The notes: generated from the letters alone by a model not told the origin. DNA of 32,411 bases from Pseudolachnospira sp964507035 (GCA_964507035.1 CAZDOQ010000010.1:1-32411), one strand, 5' to 3'; positions 1 through 8,378 are shown, counted from the first letter of the stretch. Translations and numbers: made by a program.

Positions 1-137
1 ACCGCTTCAATGATGTGCATGTCATTGTTGGTGATGTCCCGGAATTCCCCGGTGATAATGGCCTCCTGCTCAATGTCCATAATGTCGTTGAACAGCACCA
101 CCAGAATATCATTCAAGGCCTGATAGCCGTCTTCCAT
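1..137 (-). CDS. fabT: FabT-like MarR-family transcriptional regulator (N-terminal part, cut by window edge)
   Basis: Only the first 45 codons are inside the window. The ATG is at 137 and is preceded by a very G-rich Shine-Dalgarno stretch. The N-terminus contains the motif ITNNDMHIIEAV, which I recognise from the MarR regulators encoded in fatty-acid synthesis clusters of Clostridia. Members of this family repress FASII genes, and in streptococci FabT uses acyl-ACP as corepressor. The winged-helix DNA-binding part lies outside the window and cannot be checked. The gene follows the last FASII gene by 92 bp and has its own promoter-like sequence, so it can be expressed independently of the operon. 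In many relatives the regulator gene is first in the cluster; here it is last. The family call is fairly secure, and the FabT role is inferred from context. Confidence 0.75.
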   Translation of the reverse strand, partial: MEDGYQALNDILVVLFNDIMDIEQEAIITGEFRDITNNDMHIIEA

Positions 138-188
138 GGAAACGTCCCCCCTCCCCTTTGGCCTTTGTAAAAGGTCTTTCTCTTTGTG

Positions 189-217
189 ATGATAGCACGT
201 TTTTTCCCCAGGGGCAA
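189..217 (-). promoter_or_regulatory. Predicted sigma-A promoter for the fabT-like gene
   Basis: On the minus strand there is TTGCCC (212-217), a 17-bp spacer and TATCAT (189-194). A short dyad, CCTTT-3-AAAGG (162-174), lies between this promoter and the start codon at 137 and could be an operator or a leader hairpin. No convincing terminator separates this region from the upstream gene, only a weak 5-bp hairpin near 220-235. Confidence 0.55.
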
Positions 218-229
218 GGGAGTTTTCCC

Positions 230-1378
230 TCAAGACTGCGCCTCCCGCCGGGGGACCGCCGCTCTCGTTTCCGGGAACAGATCCGCCACCACCTGGCGCA
301 CCGACTCCATCTGCCGGCACCGCCAGGCATTGCTGCCGCAGAAGATCAGCGCCTGGTCCATCTCCCCCTCCGCCGCATGGACCAGAGCGTCGGTGATGCA
401 GTAGGGGATCTGGTCCGGCTGGCAGTGTTCCAGGCACTGATGGCAGAGCCGGGGCCGGGGATGGCTCTCCCGGCGCAGAAAAGCGTTGGCAATGGCCCGG
501 CCCGGCATACCCACCGGACTCCGGGTGATCACAATATCCTCCGGTTTTGCCTGCAGATAGGCATCCTTAAAGGCCTGGGGCGCGTCGCACTCCCAGGTGG
601 TCACAAACCGGGTGGCCACCTGCACCGCGTCCGCCCCCAGTTCCTCCAAGGCCCAGGCCACATCCCGCCGGTCAAAGATCCCTCCGGCCACCGCCACCGG
701 AATCTCCTTCCCGTATTTTTCCCCGTATCCTTTCACCGTGTCCAAAATCCGGCGGATCTCCTGGCCGTACGCCTCCCGGGTCAGGTGTTCCGCTTCCTCC
801 CGGGAGAAGCCCAAGTGGCCCCCGGCTTTGGGGCCTTCCACCACCACCAGGTCCGGGACCCTGTGATACCGCCGGTCCCAGAGACGGCAGATCAGATTGG
901 CCGCTTTCTGGGAGGATACGATGGGGGCCAGCTTCACCGGAAATCCGGCGGCATATTTGGGCAGATCCACCGGCAGACCGGCGCCGGATACAATCAGATC
1001 CGCTCCGGCCTTCGCCGCCGCCCGGACATACGCCTCATAGCGCCGGGTGGCCACCATGATGTTAAACCCCACCATGCCGCCGTCCGCAATCCTCCTGGCT
1101 TTCCGCAGTTCCGCCTCCAGGGCCCGCAGGTTGGCGCCCACAGGCTCCCGGTCAAAATCCGGTTCCCGCCAGCCAATCTGGGCCGTGGAGATCAGCCCCA
1201 CGCCCCCTTCTCTTGCCACCGCCCCGGCCAGGCCGGACAGACTGATGCCCACGCCCATGCCGCCCTGTATCAACGGCAGCCTCAGCTGCCGCTCTCCCAT
1301 ATGGAAGGTCTTCTGACTTTCGGGAAAAACGGCCTGCTCCTCTGCCGCCGTCCTCTCCCCTTTGCCTGTCTCTCGCAT
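230..1378 (-). CDS. NPD/FabK-like flavin oxidoreductase (nitronate monooxygenase family) with C-terminal cysteine cluster
   Basis: This 382-residue protein belongs to the 2-nitropropane dioxygenase/FabK superfamily of FMN TIM-barrel enzymes. Visible features are the N-terminal IQGGMGVG strand (about residues 37-44), the AGGH motif (about 185-188) where FabK-type enzymes carry a catalytic His, and the AGGIFDRRD phosphate-binding region (about 231-239). Unlike the FabK at 8379-9308, it has a C-terminal extension with six Cys (about 312, 315, 319, 327, 347, 354) starting as CxxCxxxC. The ATG at 1378 follows GGGAGGAGG and lies 16 bp after the accDA stop, so it is the last FASII operon gene. It may be a second enoyl reductase or an oxidoreductase for another acyl substrate. 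'Nitronate monooxygenase' is a family label only; the substrate is unknown. Confidence 0.82.
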   Translation of the reverse strand: MRETGKGERTAAEEQAVFPESQKTFHMGERQLRLPLIQGGMGVGISLSGLAGAVAREGGVGLISTAQIGWREPDFDREPVGANLRALEAELRKARRIADGGMVGFNIMVATRRYEAYVRAAAKAGADLIVSGAGLPVDLPKYAAGFPVKLAPIVSSQKAANLICRLWDRRYHRVPDLVVVEGPKAGGHLGFSREEAEHLTREAYGQEIRRILDTVKGYGEKYGKEIPVAVAGGIFDRRDVAWALEELGADAVQVATRFVTTWECDAPQAFKDAYLQAKPEDIVITRSPVGMPGRAIANAFLRRESHPRPRLCHQCLEHCQPDQIPYCITDALVHAAEGEMDQALIFCGSNAWRCRQMESVRQVVADLFPETRAAVPRREAQS

Positions 1379-1394
1379 CCTGCCTCCTCCCGGC

Positions 1395-3092
1395 CTACAT
1401 GGCCCGGAACCGCCGGTACCGGCGCTCCGCAAGTTCCTCCCCGGAGAGATTCTGATACTCCGCCAGAAATCCCCGGATCTCCTGCCGGAGCATCCGGCAG
1501 AGGGCCGCCCGGTTTTCCTCACAGGCAGGGATCTCTTCCGGCAGGACCTTCTCAATGATCCCCAATTCCTTCAGATCCCGGGCCCGCAGTTTCATGGCCT
1601 CCGCCGCCTCCTGGGCCCGGCTGCTGTCCTTCCACAAAATGGAGGCAAAGCCCTCCGGGGACAGCACTGAGTAGACTGCGTTCTCCATCATCCACACCTG
1701 ATCCGCCACGGCCAGGGCCAGGGCGCCGCCGCTGCCCCCCTCCCCTATGACAATGGACAACACCGGGGTTTTCAGGTCCGAGAGGGCCGCCAGATTCTCC
1801 GCAATGGCCTGGCCCTGGCCCCGCTCCTCGGCCTCCAGGCCGCAGAAAGCCCCGGGAGTGTCCACCAGGCAGATCACCGGCCGGTGGAATTTTTCCGCCT
1901 GGCGCATCAGCCGCAGGGCCTTCCGGTATCCTTCCGGGGAGGGCATGCCAAAGTTCCGGGCCAGGTTATCTTTTAAATTCCGCCCCTTCTGCTGGCCGAT
2001 CACCGTCACCGGCACGCCGTCCAGAAAGGCCAAACCGCCCACCACGGCTCCATCGTCCCCAAAGCACCGGTCCCCGTGGAGTTCCTCAAAGTCTGTGAAA
2101 ACCCCATGGATATAGTCCAGGGCTGTCAGGCGGGTGGACTGGCGGGACCGCTCCACCGCCTCCCAGGCCGTGGCCGGCGCAGGATTTGTCTGGGCCGGAA
2201 GGATCTGGGCCTTGGCCCGGGTCTCCGCCAGCGCCCCCGGCTGGTGGAACTGGAGCAGTTTGCCCAGGGTATCCCGAAGCTTGGGCCGCTCCACCACCGC
2301 GTCCAGAAAGCCGTGCTGCAGCAGGAACTCCGACCGCTGGAATCCCTCCGGCAGTTTCTGGCGGATGGTCTGCTCAATGACCCGGGGACCGGCAAAACCA
2401 ATCAGGGCCTCCGGCTCCGCCAGAATGATATCCCCCAGCATGGCAAAGCTGGCGGTGACCCCGCCGGTGGTAGGGTCTGTGAGCACGCTGATGTACAAAA
2501 GCCCCGCCTCGCTGTGCCGCCGCAGCGCCGCCGCCGTTTTGGCCATCTGCATCAAAGAGACAATCCCTTCCTGCATCCGGGCGCCCCCGGAGCAGCAAAA
2601 CAGGATCAGCGGCAGCCGCTCCCTGGCGGCCCGCTCGGCGGCCCGGGTAATCCGCTCTCCCACCACCTGCCCCATGCTGCCCATGAGGAACCGGGCGTCG
2701 CAGATGCCCACCGCCGCTTCCTGTCCCAGGATCCGGAGTTTTCCGGTGAGCGCCGCTTCGCTTAAGCCGGTCTTCTCCCGGGTTTCCGCCAGTTTTTTCT
2801 CATAGCCGGGGAAATGCAGGGGATTTTTCTCCTCCGCCGGACCGTCCCAGGACTGGAAGCTCCCCGGATCCGCCACCATCCGCAGCCGCTGATGGGCCTT
2901 CAGCCGGAAATACCCGTGGCATTTGGGACAAATGTACCAGTTGGCCCGGACCTCGTCCCGGTATACGGGACTGCCGCAGATGCCGCACTTGGTCCACAAA
3001 GACCGGAGCAGCCGTGTCTCCTGGTCATCCTCCTTCCGGCTTTTCCGGCCCCGGCTGCCCGCCGGGGCCTTCTTCCACAAATCCTTTAACAT
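1395..3092 (-). CDS. accDA: Fused acetyl-CoA carboxylase carboxyltransferase, beta-alpha (AccD-AccA) fusion
   Basis: This single 565-residue ORF encodes both carboxyltransferase subunits, which transfer CO2 from carboxybiotin to acetyl-CoA to make malonyl-CoA. The N-terminal AccD part (about 30-285) has a zinc ribbon with Cys36, Cys39, Cys55 and Cys58, then the crotonase-like core with SGGARMQEG and PTTGGVTASFA. A linker of about 30 residues, rich in Ala, Pro and Gln, follows. The AccA part (about 310-565) has FEELHGDRCFGDD, RNFGMPSPEGYRKALRLM, DTPGAF, GEGGSGGALAL and a C-terminal YRRFRAM end. The N-terminal helical region of stand-alone AccA (about 50 residues in E. coli) is largely absent. 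The ATG at 3092 overlaps the accC stop by 7 bp, implying translational coupling. There is no internal stop, frameshift or obvious internal start, so it reads as a genuine fusion with fixed 1:1 stoichiometry. Confidence 0.93.
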   Translation of the reverse strand: MLKDLWKKAPAGSRGRKSRKEDDQETRLLRSLWTKCGICGSPVYRDEVRANWYICPKCHGYFRLKAHQRLRMVADPGSFQSWDGPAEEKNPLHFPGYEKKLAETREKTGLSEAALTGKLRILGQEAAVGICDARFLMGSMGQVVGERITRAAERAARERLPLILFCCSGGARMQEGIVSLMQMAKTAAALRRHSEAGLLYISVLTDPTTGGVTASFAMLGDIILAEPEALIGFAGPRVIEQTIRQKLPEGFQRSEFLLQHGFLDAVVERPKLRDTLGKLLQFHQPGALAETRAKAQILPAQTNPAPATAWEAVERSRQSTRLTALDYIHGVFTDFEELHGDRCFGDDGAVVGGLAFLDGVPVTVIGQQKGRNLKDNLARNFGMPSPEGYRKALRLMRQAEKFHRPVICLVDTPGAFCGLEAEERGQGQAIAENLAALSDLKTPVLSIVIGEGGSGGALALAVADQVWMMENAVYSVLSPEGFASILWKDSSRAQEAAEAMKLRARDLKELGIIEKVLPEEIPACEENRAALCRMLRQEIRGFLAEYQNLSGEELAERRYRRFRAM

Positions 3093-4453
3093 GCGTTACC
3101 TCCTGTCTCCGGCAGGCTGCCATCATCCGAGAGGAAGAAAGTATCCTGACGGCCCGCCTGGAACACCGGGTGCCGCAGGATCTGCAGCTGGTATTCCTGG
3201 TTGGTCTCCACCCCTTCAATCACCAGTTCCTCCAGGCACCGCTCCATCTTCCGGATGGCCTCCTGCCGGTCTGCCCCGTGGACGATGATCTTGACGATCA
3301 TGGAATCATACTGGGGCGGAATCCGGCTGCCGTTGTAGAGGGCCGTGTCCACCCGGACGCCGTTGCCCCCGGGAAGATGGCTGTCCTCTATGACCCCGGG
3401 ACAGGGGAGAAAGCCCCGCTCCGGATCCTCCGCATTGATCCGGCATTCCAGAGCGTGGCCTCTGAGCACCACCTCCGCCTGGGTCAGGGAGAGGGGCTCC
3501 CCGGCGGCAATCCGCAGCTGCTCCTTCACCAGGTCCACGCCGGTAACCATCTCCGTCACCGGATGCTCCACCTGGATCCGGGTGTTCATCTCCATAAAGA
3601 AAAACTCCCCCTGAGGCGTCAGGAGGAACTCCACGGTACCGGCATTTTCATACCCCACGGCCCGGGCCGCCTGCACCGCCGCCTCCCCCATGGCCTTCCG
3701 CAAGGAATCGGAGAGAGCCGGGCTGGGGGACTCCTCCAGCATTTTCTGATGGCGGCGCTGCACGGAACAGTCCCGCTCCCCCAGATGGATCACATGGCCC
3801 TGAGAGTCCGCCAGGATCTGGAATTCAATGTGCCGGGGCTGCTGCACGTACCGCTCCAGGTACATGGCCCCGTCGGAAAAGCTGGTTTCCGCCTCCCGTT
3901 TGGCGGTGCGAAACTGCTTTTCCATCTCCTCCGGCTTCCAGGCCACCCGCATGCCCCGGCCGCCGCCTCCGGCCGCCGCCTTGATCATCACCGGATAGCC
4001 AATGGCTTCCGCCGCAGCCGCCGCCTCCTCCAGGGTGTTCACCGGGCCGTCGGAGCCGGGAACCACCGGCACCCCCGCTGCCTTCATGGCCTCCCGGGCC
4101 GCCGCCTTATCTCCCATCCGGGCAATAACCTGGCTGCCGGGGCCAATAAAACGGATCCGGCACCGCTCGCACATCTCCGCAAATTTGCTGTTCTCAGACA
4201 AAAAACCAAAGCCCGGGTGAATGGCGTCCGCCCCCACCGCCACGGCGGTGCTCAAGATCCGCTCCCGGTTCAGGTAACTTTCCGCCGCAGCCGCCGGACC
4301 AATGCAGAGGGCCTCATCCGCCAGCAGGGTGTGCAGCGCTTCCCGGTCCGCCTCCGAGTACACCGCCACCGTGGCAATGCCCATCTCCCGGCAGGCCTGT
4401 ATGATCCGCACCGCAATCTCCCCCCGGTTGGCAATCAAAACTTTCTGAAACAT
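3086..4453 (-). CDS. accC: Biotin carboxylase subunit of acetyl-CoA carboxylase
   Basis: This 455-residue ATP-grasp enzyme carboxylates the biotin carried by AccB, using ATP and bicarbonate. It opens with MFQKVLIANRGEIAVRI, typical of AccC. It has the glycine-rich ATP lid GGGGRGM (residues 162-168), HIEFQILAD (about 208-216), the catalytic-site segment MEMNTRIQVEH (287-297) and the C-terminal biotin carboxylase domain. Its length matches the family (about 450). The ATG at 4453 follows AAAGGGAG. The gene starts 47 bp after fabZ and its end overlaps accDA by 7 bp. No biotin protein ligase gene is present in the window. Confidence 0.96.
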   Translation of the reverse strand: MFQKVLIANRGEIAVRIIQACREMGIATVAVYSEADREALHTLLADEALCIGPAAAAESYLNRERILSTAVAVGADAIHPGFGFLSENSKFAEMCERCRIRFIGPGSQVIARMGDKAAAREAMKAAGVPVVPGSDGPVNTLEEAAAAAEAIGYPVMIKAAAGGGGRGMRVAWKPEEMEKQFRTAKREAETSFSDGAMYLERYVQQPRHIEFQILADSQGHVIHLGERDCSVQRRHQKMLEESPSPALSDSLRKAMGEAAVQAARAVGYENAGTVEFLLTPQGEFFFMEMNTRIQVEHPVTEMVTGVDLVKEQLRIAAGEPLSLTQAEVVLRGHALECRINAEDPERGFLPCPGVIEDSHLPGGNGVRVDTALYNGSRIPPQYDSMIVKIIVHGADRQEAIRKMERCLEELVIEGVETNQEYQLQILRHPVFQAGRQDTFFLSDDGSLPETGGNAC

Positions 4454-4500
4454 ACTACTCCCTTTCCGCGGCGTGCGCCTCTTTCTGACGTTCCCCGTGC

Positions 4501-4926
4501 CTACTGTACGATGAACGTCATTTCCCCCGACACCGCCACTTTCCCGTTGACCGTGGCAGTGCCCCGGCCCACGCCCACAGGGCCTTTGGTGCGGATGATC
4601 TCGCACTCCAGCCGCAGAGTATCTCCCGGCTCCACCTTCCGGCGGAACCGCACATGGTCCAGGCCGCCAAAGAACGCGGTCTTTCCTTTGTTTTCCGGCA
4701 GGCTGAGGATGATGGCCGCCCCCACCTGGGCCAGGGCCTCCACCAGCAGCACCCCGGGCATCACCGGCTCCTGGGGAAAATGCCCGGCAAAAAAATCTTC
4801 CCGGTAGGTGACGCATTTGATGCCCACCGCACGCTTGCCCGGCTCCAGTTCCTCCAGTTTATCCAACAGGAGAAACGGATGCCGGTGGGGGATGATCTCT
4901 TGAATTTCCCGCACTCCCAACTCCAT
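4501..4926 (-). CDS. fabZ: 3-hydroxyacyl-ACP dehydratase FabZ
   Basis: This 141-residue hotdog-fold protein dehydrates beta-hydroxyacyl-ACP to trans-2-enoyl-ACP in each elongation cycle. The PHRHPFLLLD motif carries the catalytic His14, and the central helix MPGVLLVEALAQ carries the catalytic Glu63. The length is normal. The ATG at 4926 follows GGGAGG and is 12 bp after the accB stop. No fabA/fabM/fabN-type isomerase is visible in the window, so the route to unsaturated fatty acids is not explained here. Confidence 0.95.
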   Translation of the reverse strand: MELGVREIQEIIPHRHPFLLLDKLEELEPGKRAVGIKCVTYREDFFAGHFPQEPVMPGVLLVEALAQVGAAIILSLPENKGKTAFFGGLDHVRFRRKVEPGDTLRLECEIIRTKGPVGVGRGTATVNGKVAVSGEMTFIVQ

Positions 4927-4938
4927 GATTTCCTCCCT

Positions 4939-5415
4939 CTACCGAATCCGGAACAGCGGCTGGCCGTACTCCACCACCTGCTCGTTTTCCGCCAGCACCG
5001 CGGTCACCACGCCGTCCTTCTCGCATTCGATCTCATTCATCAGCTTCATGGTTTCAATGATTCCCAGCACCTGGCCTTTGCGCACCGGGTCTCCCACCTG
5101 CACAAAGGGTTCCGCATCCTCGCTGGGCGCCCGGTAAAAAGTCCCCACCAGGGGGGAGAAGACCACCGTCTCCGATGCGGTTCCCTCCACCACCGGGGCC
5201 ACCGGACTCTGACTTTGCTCCTGGCTGGGAGCGGCGGAAGCCAGGCTCTCCCCGGAAGCGGCGCTTGGCAGCTTTTCTTCCATAGATTCCGCCGCCTTGG
5301 CGCTTCCCACATTCCGCCGGAGCACCAGCCGCAGATTTCCCTCCTGGTAGTCCAACTCATCCAGGGAAGCCGCCGCCATGGCGTTCATCAGCTGTACGAT
5401 CTGTCCGATTTCCAT
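4939..5415 (-). CDS. accB: Biotin carboxyl carrier protein of acetyl-CoA carboxylase
   Basis: This 158-residue protein carries the biotin shuttled between AccC and AccDA. The N-terminal region (about 1-36) is the conserved AccB start. An Ala/Ser/Glu/Pro-rich linker spans about 37-85. The biotinyl/lipoyl domain follows, with biotinyl Lys124 in ETMKLMNE; the usual EAMKM is here ETMKL. The start is the ATG at 5415, because the open frame upstream is the out-of-frame 3' end of fabF. The ribosome binding site is weak (AAGGGAACGGGAA) and the gene begins 19 bp after the fabF stop. Confidence 0.93.
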   Translation of the reverse strand: MEIGQIVQLMNAMAAASLDELDYQEGNLRLVLRRNVGSAKAAESMEEKLPSAASGESLASAAPSQEQSQSPVAPVVEGTASETVVFSPLVGTFYRAPSEDAEPFVQVGDPVRKGQVLGIIETMKLMNEIECEKDGVVTAVLAENEQVVEYGQPLFRIR

Positions 5416-5434
5416 ATTGATTCCCGTTCCCTTC

Positions 5435-6667
5435 TCAGTCCCGATATTGTTTGACACACAGGGTCGCATTGTGGCCGCCAAAACCCAGAGAATTGGAAAG
5501 GCAGCACCGGATCTCCCCCTGAAAGCCCTCCGGCAGATAGTCCAGGTCGCACTCCGGATCCGGCTCCCGATACCCGGCCGTGGGGTGCAGCACTCCCTCT
5601 TCCAGGGATTTGACGCAGGCAATGAATTCCACGCCTCCGGCAGCTCCCAGCAGATGGCCCACCATGGATTTGGTGGAACTGATCTTTAAATTCTTTGCCT
5701 GTTCCCCAAAGGCCAGATGCACCGCCCGGGTCTCAAACAGGTCATTGTGATGGGTGCCGGTGCCGTGGGCGTTGAGGTAGTTTACCTGTTCCGGCGTCAC
5801 CCCCGCCTCCTCCATGGCAAACTCCATGGCTTTGGCGGCGCCTGAGCCATCCTCCGCCGGGGAGGTGATGTGAAACGCGTCGCTGGTGGCCCCGTAGCCC
5901 GCCAGTTCCCCGTAGATTTTGGCCCCCCGGGCCAGGGCGTGCTTCAGTTCCTCCAGCACCACCACACCGGCTCCCTCTCCCATGACAAAGCCGTTCCGCT
6001 CCCGGTCAAAGGGGATGGAGGCCCGCAGCGGGTCCGTGCTCTCAGAGAGAGCCGTCAGGGAGGAGAATCCGGCAATGCCCAAGGGGGTCACGGCGCTTTC
6101 CGTGCCGCCGGCTAACATCACCTCCGCCTCCCCGTGCTGAATGCTCCGGAAGGCCTCTCCAATGGAGTGGGTGCCGGTGGCGCAGGCAGTGACCACATTG
6201 ATGCTCTTGCCCTTGCAGCCAAACTGGATGCTCACATTGCCCGCCGCCATGTTGCTGATCATCAGCGGCACCAGCATAGGGTTCACCTTCCGGGGTCCTC
6301 CGGAGAGCAGCCGTTGGTATTCCCGCTCAACGGCCTGAAGGCTGCCGATGCCGGAGCCTATGCTGACGCCCACCCGGCAGGGGTCTTCCTTTTCCATATC
6401 CAGTCCCGCATCCTCCAGGGCCTGCCGGGAGGCCGCCACCGCCAGCTGGCAGAAAGGCTCCATGCGCCGGGCTGCTTTCCGGTCCATGAAATCCTCCGGC
6501 TTGAAATTCTTCACTTCCGCCGCCAGCTTCACCTTATAACCGCTGGTGTCAAACCGGGTAATCTCTCCGATTCCCACCTGGCCTCGTTTGGCCGCGGTCC
6601 AAAACGCTTCCACATTGTTGCCAATGGGGGTTACGGCCCCCAGGCCCGTTACAACCACTCGCCTCAT
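5435..6667 (-). CDS. fabF: 3-oxoacyl-ACP synthase II (KAS II)
   Basis: This 410-residue condensing enzyme elongates acyl-ACP with malonyl-ACP. The catalytic triad is visible: Cys162 in VVTACATG, His300 in NAHGTGTH and His337 in SMVGHLLGAAG. The start was set at the ATG at 6667, which opens MRRVVVTGLG and is preceded by AGGAGGCAG. An upstream in-frame GTG at 6682 lies inside that ribosome binding site and is rejected. The gene begins 11 bp after fabG, consistent with one transcript. Confidence 0.96.
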   Translation of the reverse strand: MRRVVVTGLGAVTPIGNNVEAFWTAAKRGQVGIGEITRFDTSGYKVKLAAEVKNFKPEDFMDRKAARRMEPFCQLAVAASRQALEDAGLDMEKEDPCRVGVSIGSGIGSLQAVEREYQRLLSGGPRKVNPMLVPLMISNMAAGNVSIQFGCKGKSINVVTACATGTHSIGEAFRSIQHGEAEVMLAGGTESAVTPLGIAGFSSLTALSESTDPLRASIPFDRERNGFVMGEGAGVVVLEELKHALARGAKIYGELAGYGATSDAFHITSPAEDGSGAAKAMEFAMEEAGVTPEQVNYLNAHGTGTHHNDLFETRAVHLAFGEQAKNLKISSTKSMVGHLLGAAGGVEFIACVKSLEEGVLHPTAGYREPDPECDLDYLPEGFQGEIRCCLSNSLGFGGHNATLCVKQYRD

Positions 6668-6678
6668 ACTCTGCCTCC

Positions 6679-7419
6679 TCACATGGCCATGCCGCCGTCC
6701 ACAGACAGCACCTGACCGGTGATATACCCGGCCTTCTCGGAAGCCAGGAACGCCACCGCCGCCGCTACATCCTCCGGTTTTCCAAAGGCTCCCAGAGGGA
6801 TCTGCCCCTGGGCCGCCTCCCGCACCTTAGGGGAAAGGCCGGCGGTCATATCGGTGTCAATGAACCCCGGCGCCACCGCGTTGACGGTGACATGCCGGGA
6901 AGCCAACTCCCGGGCCATGGACTTGGTCAGGCCAATGAGCCCCGCCTTGGAAGCGCTGTAGTTGGCCTGGCCCGCATTCCCCAGAATGCCGGACACAGAG
7001 GAGATCTGGATGATCCGCCCTTGACGCTGCTTGAGCATAATCTTGGCCGCCTGTTTGCCGCAGAGGAAGGCCCCCTTGAGATTGGCGTCCAGCACCGCAT
7101 CCCAGTCCTCCTCCCCCATCCGCATCAGCAGGCCGTCCCGGGTGAGTCCCGCGTTGTTCACCAGCACATCCACCCGGCCAAACTGCTCCATAACCTGGGC
7201 AAAGAAGGCTTCCACAGCCTTCCCGTCCGCCACATCGCAGGAGTACACCGCTGCGGTCCCTCCGGACGCCCGGATCTCTCCGGCCAGCGCCTCCGCCTGA
7301 TCTGCAGAGCGGTGGCAGTGGATGACCACTCCCATCCCCTCTGCCGCCAGGGCCTTCACAATGGCTCTCCCAATTCCCTTTGCGCCGCCGGTCACCACGG
7401 CGATCCGCTGTTCTGTCAT
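6679..7419 (-). CDS. fabG: 3-oxoacyl-ACP reductase FabG
   Basis: This 246-residue short-chain dehydrogenase reduces beta-ketoacyl-ACP with NADPH. It shows the Rossmann motif TGGAKGIGR (about 10-18), NNAG (88-91), the catalytic Ser141, Tyr154 and Lys158 (in SSVSG and NYSASK), and the C-terminal GQVLSVDGGMAM typical of FabG. The start is the ATG at 7419 behind AGGAGGAG. The longer reading frame to 7449 overlaps the end of fabD and has no better ribosome binding site. Confidence 0.96.
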   Translation of the reverse strand: MTEQRIAVVTGGAKGIGRAIVKALAAEGMGVVIHCHRSADQAEALAGEIRASGGTAAVYSCDVADGKAVEAFFAQVMEQFGRVDVLVNNAGLTRDGLLMRMGEEDWDAVLDANLKGAFLCGKQAAKIMLKQRQGRIIQISSVSGILGNAGQANYSASKAGLIGLTKSMARELASRHVTVNAVAPGFIDTDMTAGLSPKVREAAQGQIPLGAFGKPEDVAAAVAFLASEKAGYITGQVLSVDGGMAM

Positions 7420-7445
7420 GTTCTCCTCCTGTTTACTCTTATGGC

Positions 7446-8357
7446 TCAAAGGGGCAGCTGTTCCAGCTGCTCCCAGTTTTCCACTGAGTACACCGTGGCC
7501 TCCCGGGAAATCTTCCGCAGGAATCCGGCCAAGGTCCGGCCGGGGCCGATCTCCACAAAAGTGTCAAACCCGTCTGCCAGCAGACGCTCCATGCTCTGCT
7601 GCCAGCGGACGCTGCTGCTCACCTGCCGCTGCAGCAGTCCCTTCACCGGCGCCGCAGCGGTCACATAGTCCGCCGTCACGTTGGTCACGTAGGGCATGTT
7701 TGGCTCCGCCAGGACCACCGGCTCCAGCACGGCCCCCAGCCTCCTTCCGGCTTCCTCCAGCAGGAAGGAGTGGAAGGGACCGCTGACGTTTAAGGGAAGC
7801 ACCCGCTTGGCCCCCGCTTCTTTCAGGGCGGCGGAGGCAAGGTCCACCGCCTCCCGGAGTCCGGAGATCACCACCTGGCCCGGGCAGTTGTAATTGGCCA
7901 CCTGCACCCCCTCCAGAGGACCGGTCACCGCCTCCACCTGCTGGCCGGAAAGTCCCAGCACCGCAGCCATGCTTCCCTGGCCCACCGGCACCGCCGCCTG
8001 CATCAGAATGCCCCGCTGGCGTACCACCCGCACCGCATCCTCAAAGGACATGACGCCGCAGGCCACCAGTGCGCCATATTCCCCCAGGCTGAGCCCGGCG
8101 GCTCCCTGGGCCGAAAGTCCCCGTTCCGCAAGTTCCCGCCAGAGGGCCACAGACACCGTCAGCAAAGCCGCCTGGGTATATTCCGTCAGGTCCAACCGGC
8201 CGTTGGGGGTAAAACACAGTTCTTCCATGGAAAAGCCCAACAGGCGGCTGGCCGTCTCAAAGGTTTCCCGTGCCCGGGAGGAGTGCTCCCAGACCTCCCG
8301 GCCCATGCCGGTTTTCTGACTCCCCTGGCCGGGGAACAGCAGCGCAATCTTACCCAT
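7446..8357 (-). CDS. fabD: Malonyl-CoA:ACP transacylase
   Basis: This 303-residue enzyme loads malonate onto ACP. It begins with the classic FPGQGSQ motif (8-14). The nucleophile Ser90 lies in GLSLGEY, where Leu replaces the His of the common GHSLG; I know this variant from other Firmicutes. The catalytic His196 is in GPFHS. The ATG at 8357 follows AGGAGCAGAGAG and is 21 bp after fabK. The length is normal for FabD. Confidence 0.95.
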   Translation of the reverse strand: MGKIALLFPGQGSQKTGMGREVWEHSSRARETFETASRLLGFSMEELCFTPNGRLDLTEYTQAALLTVSVALWRELAERGLSAQGAAGLSLGEYGALVACGVMSFEDAVRVVRQRGILMQAAVPVGQGSMAAVLGLSGQQVEAVTGPLEGVQVANYNCPGQVVISGLREAVDLASAALKEAGAKRVLPLNVSGPFHSFLLEEAGRRLGAVLEPVVLAEPNMPYVTNVTADYVTAAAPVKGLLQRQVSSSVRWQQSMERLLADGFDTFVEIGPGRTLAGFLRKISREATVYSVENWEQLEQLPL

Positions 8358-8378
8358 CTCTCTGCTCCTACTTTCTTC

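Noticed and set aside
158..1558. Long plus-strand open frame (466 codons) opposite the NPD gene
   Set aside because: It is antisense to a clearly homologous protein, has His/Pro/Arg-rich non-protein-like composition and no ribosome binding site. Such shadows are expected in GC-rich DNA.
3014..4807. Long plus-strand open frame (597 codons) opposite accC and fabZ
   Set aside because: It is a shadow of accC and fabZ with no recognisable domain.
6667..6682. GTG at 6682 as the fabF start
   Set aside because: It lies within the ribosome binding site of the ATG at 6667, which gives the conserved MRRVVVTG start.
8050..8110. FabD nucleophile motif GLSLG instead of GHSLG
   Set aside because: I recall the same variant from other Firmicutes FabD proteins and the catalytic Ser and His are present, so it is not taken as a defect.
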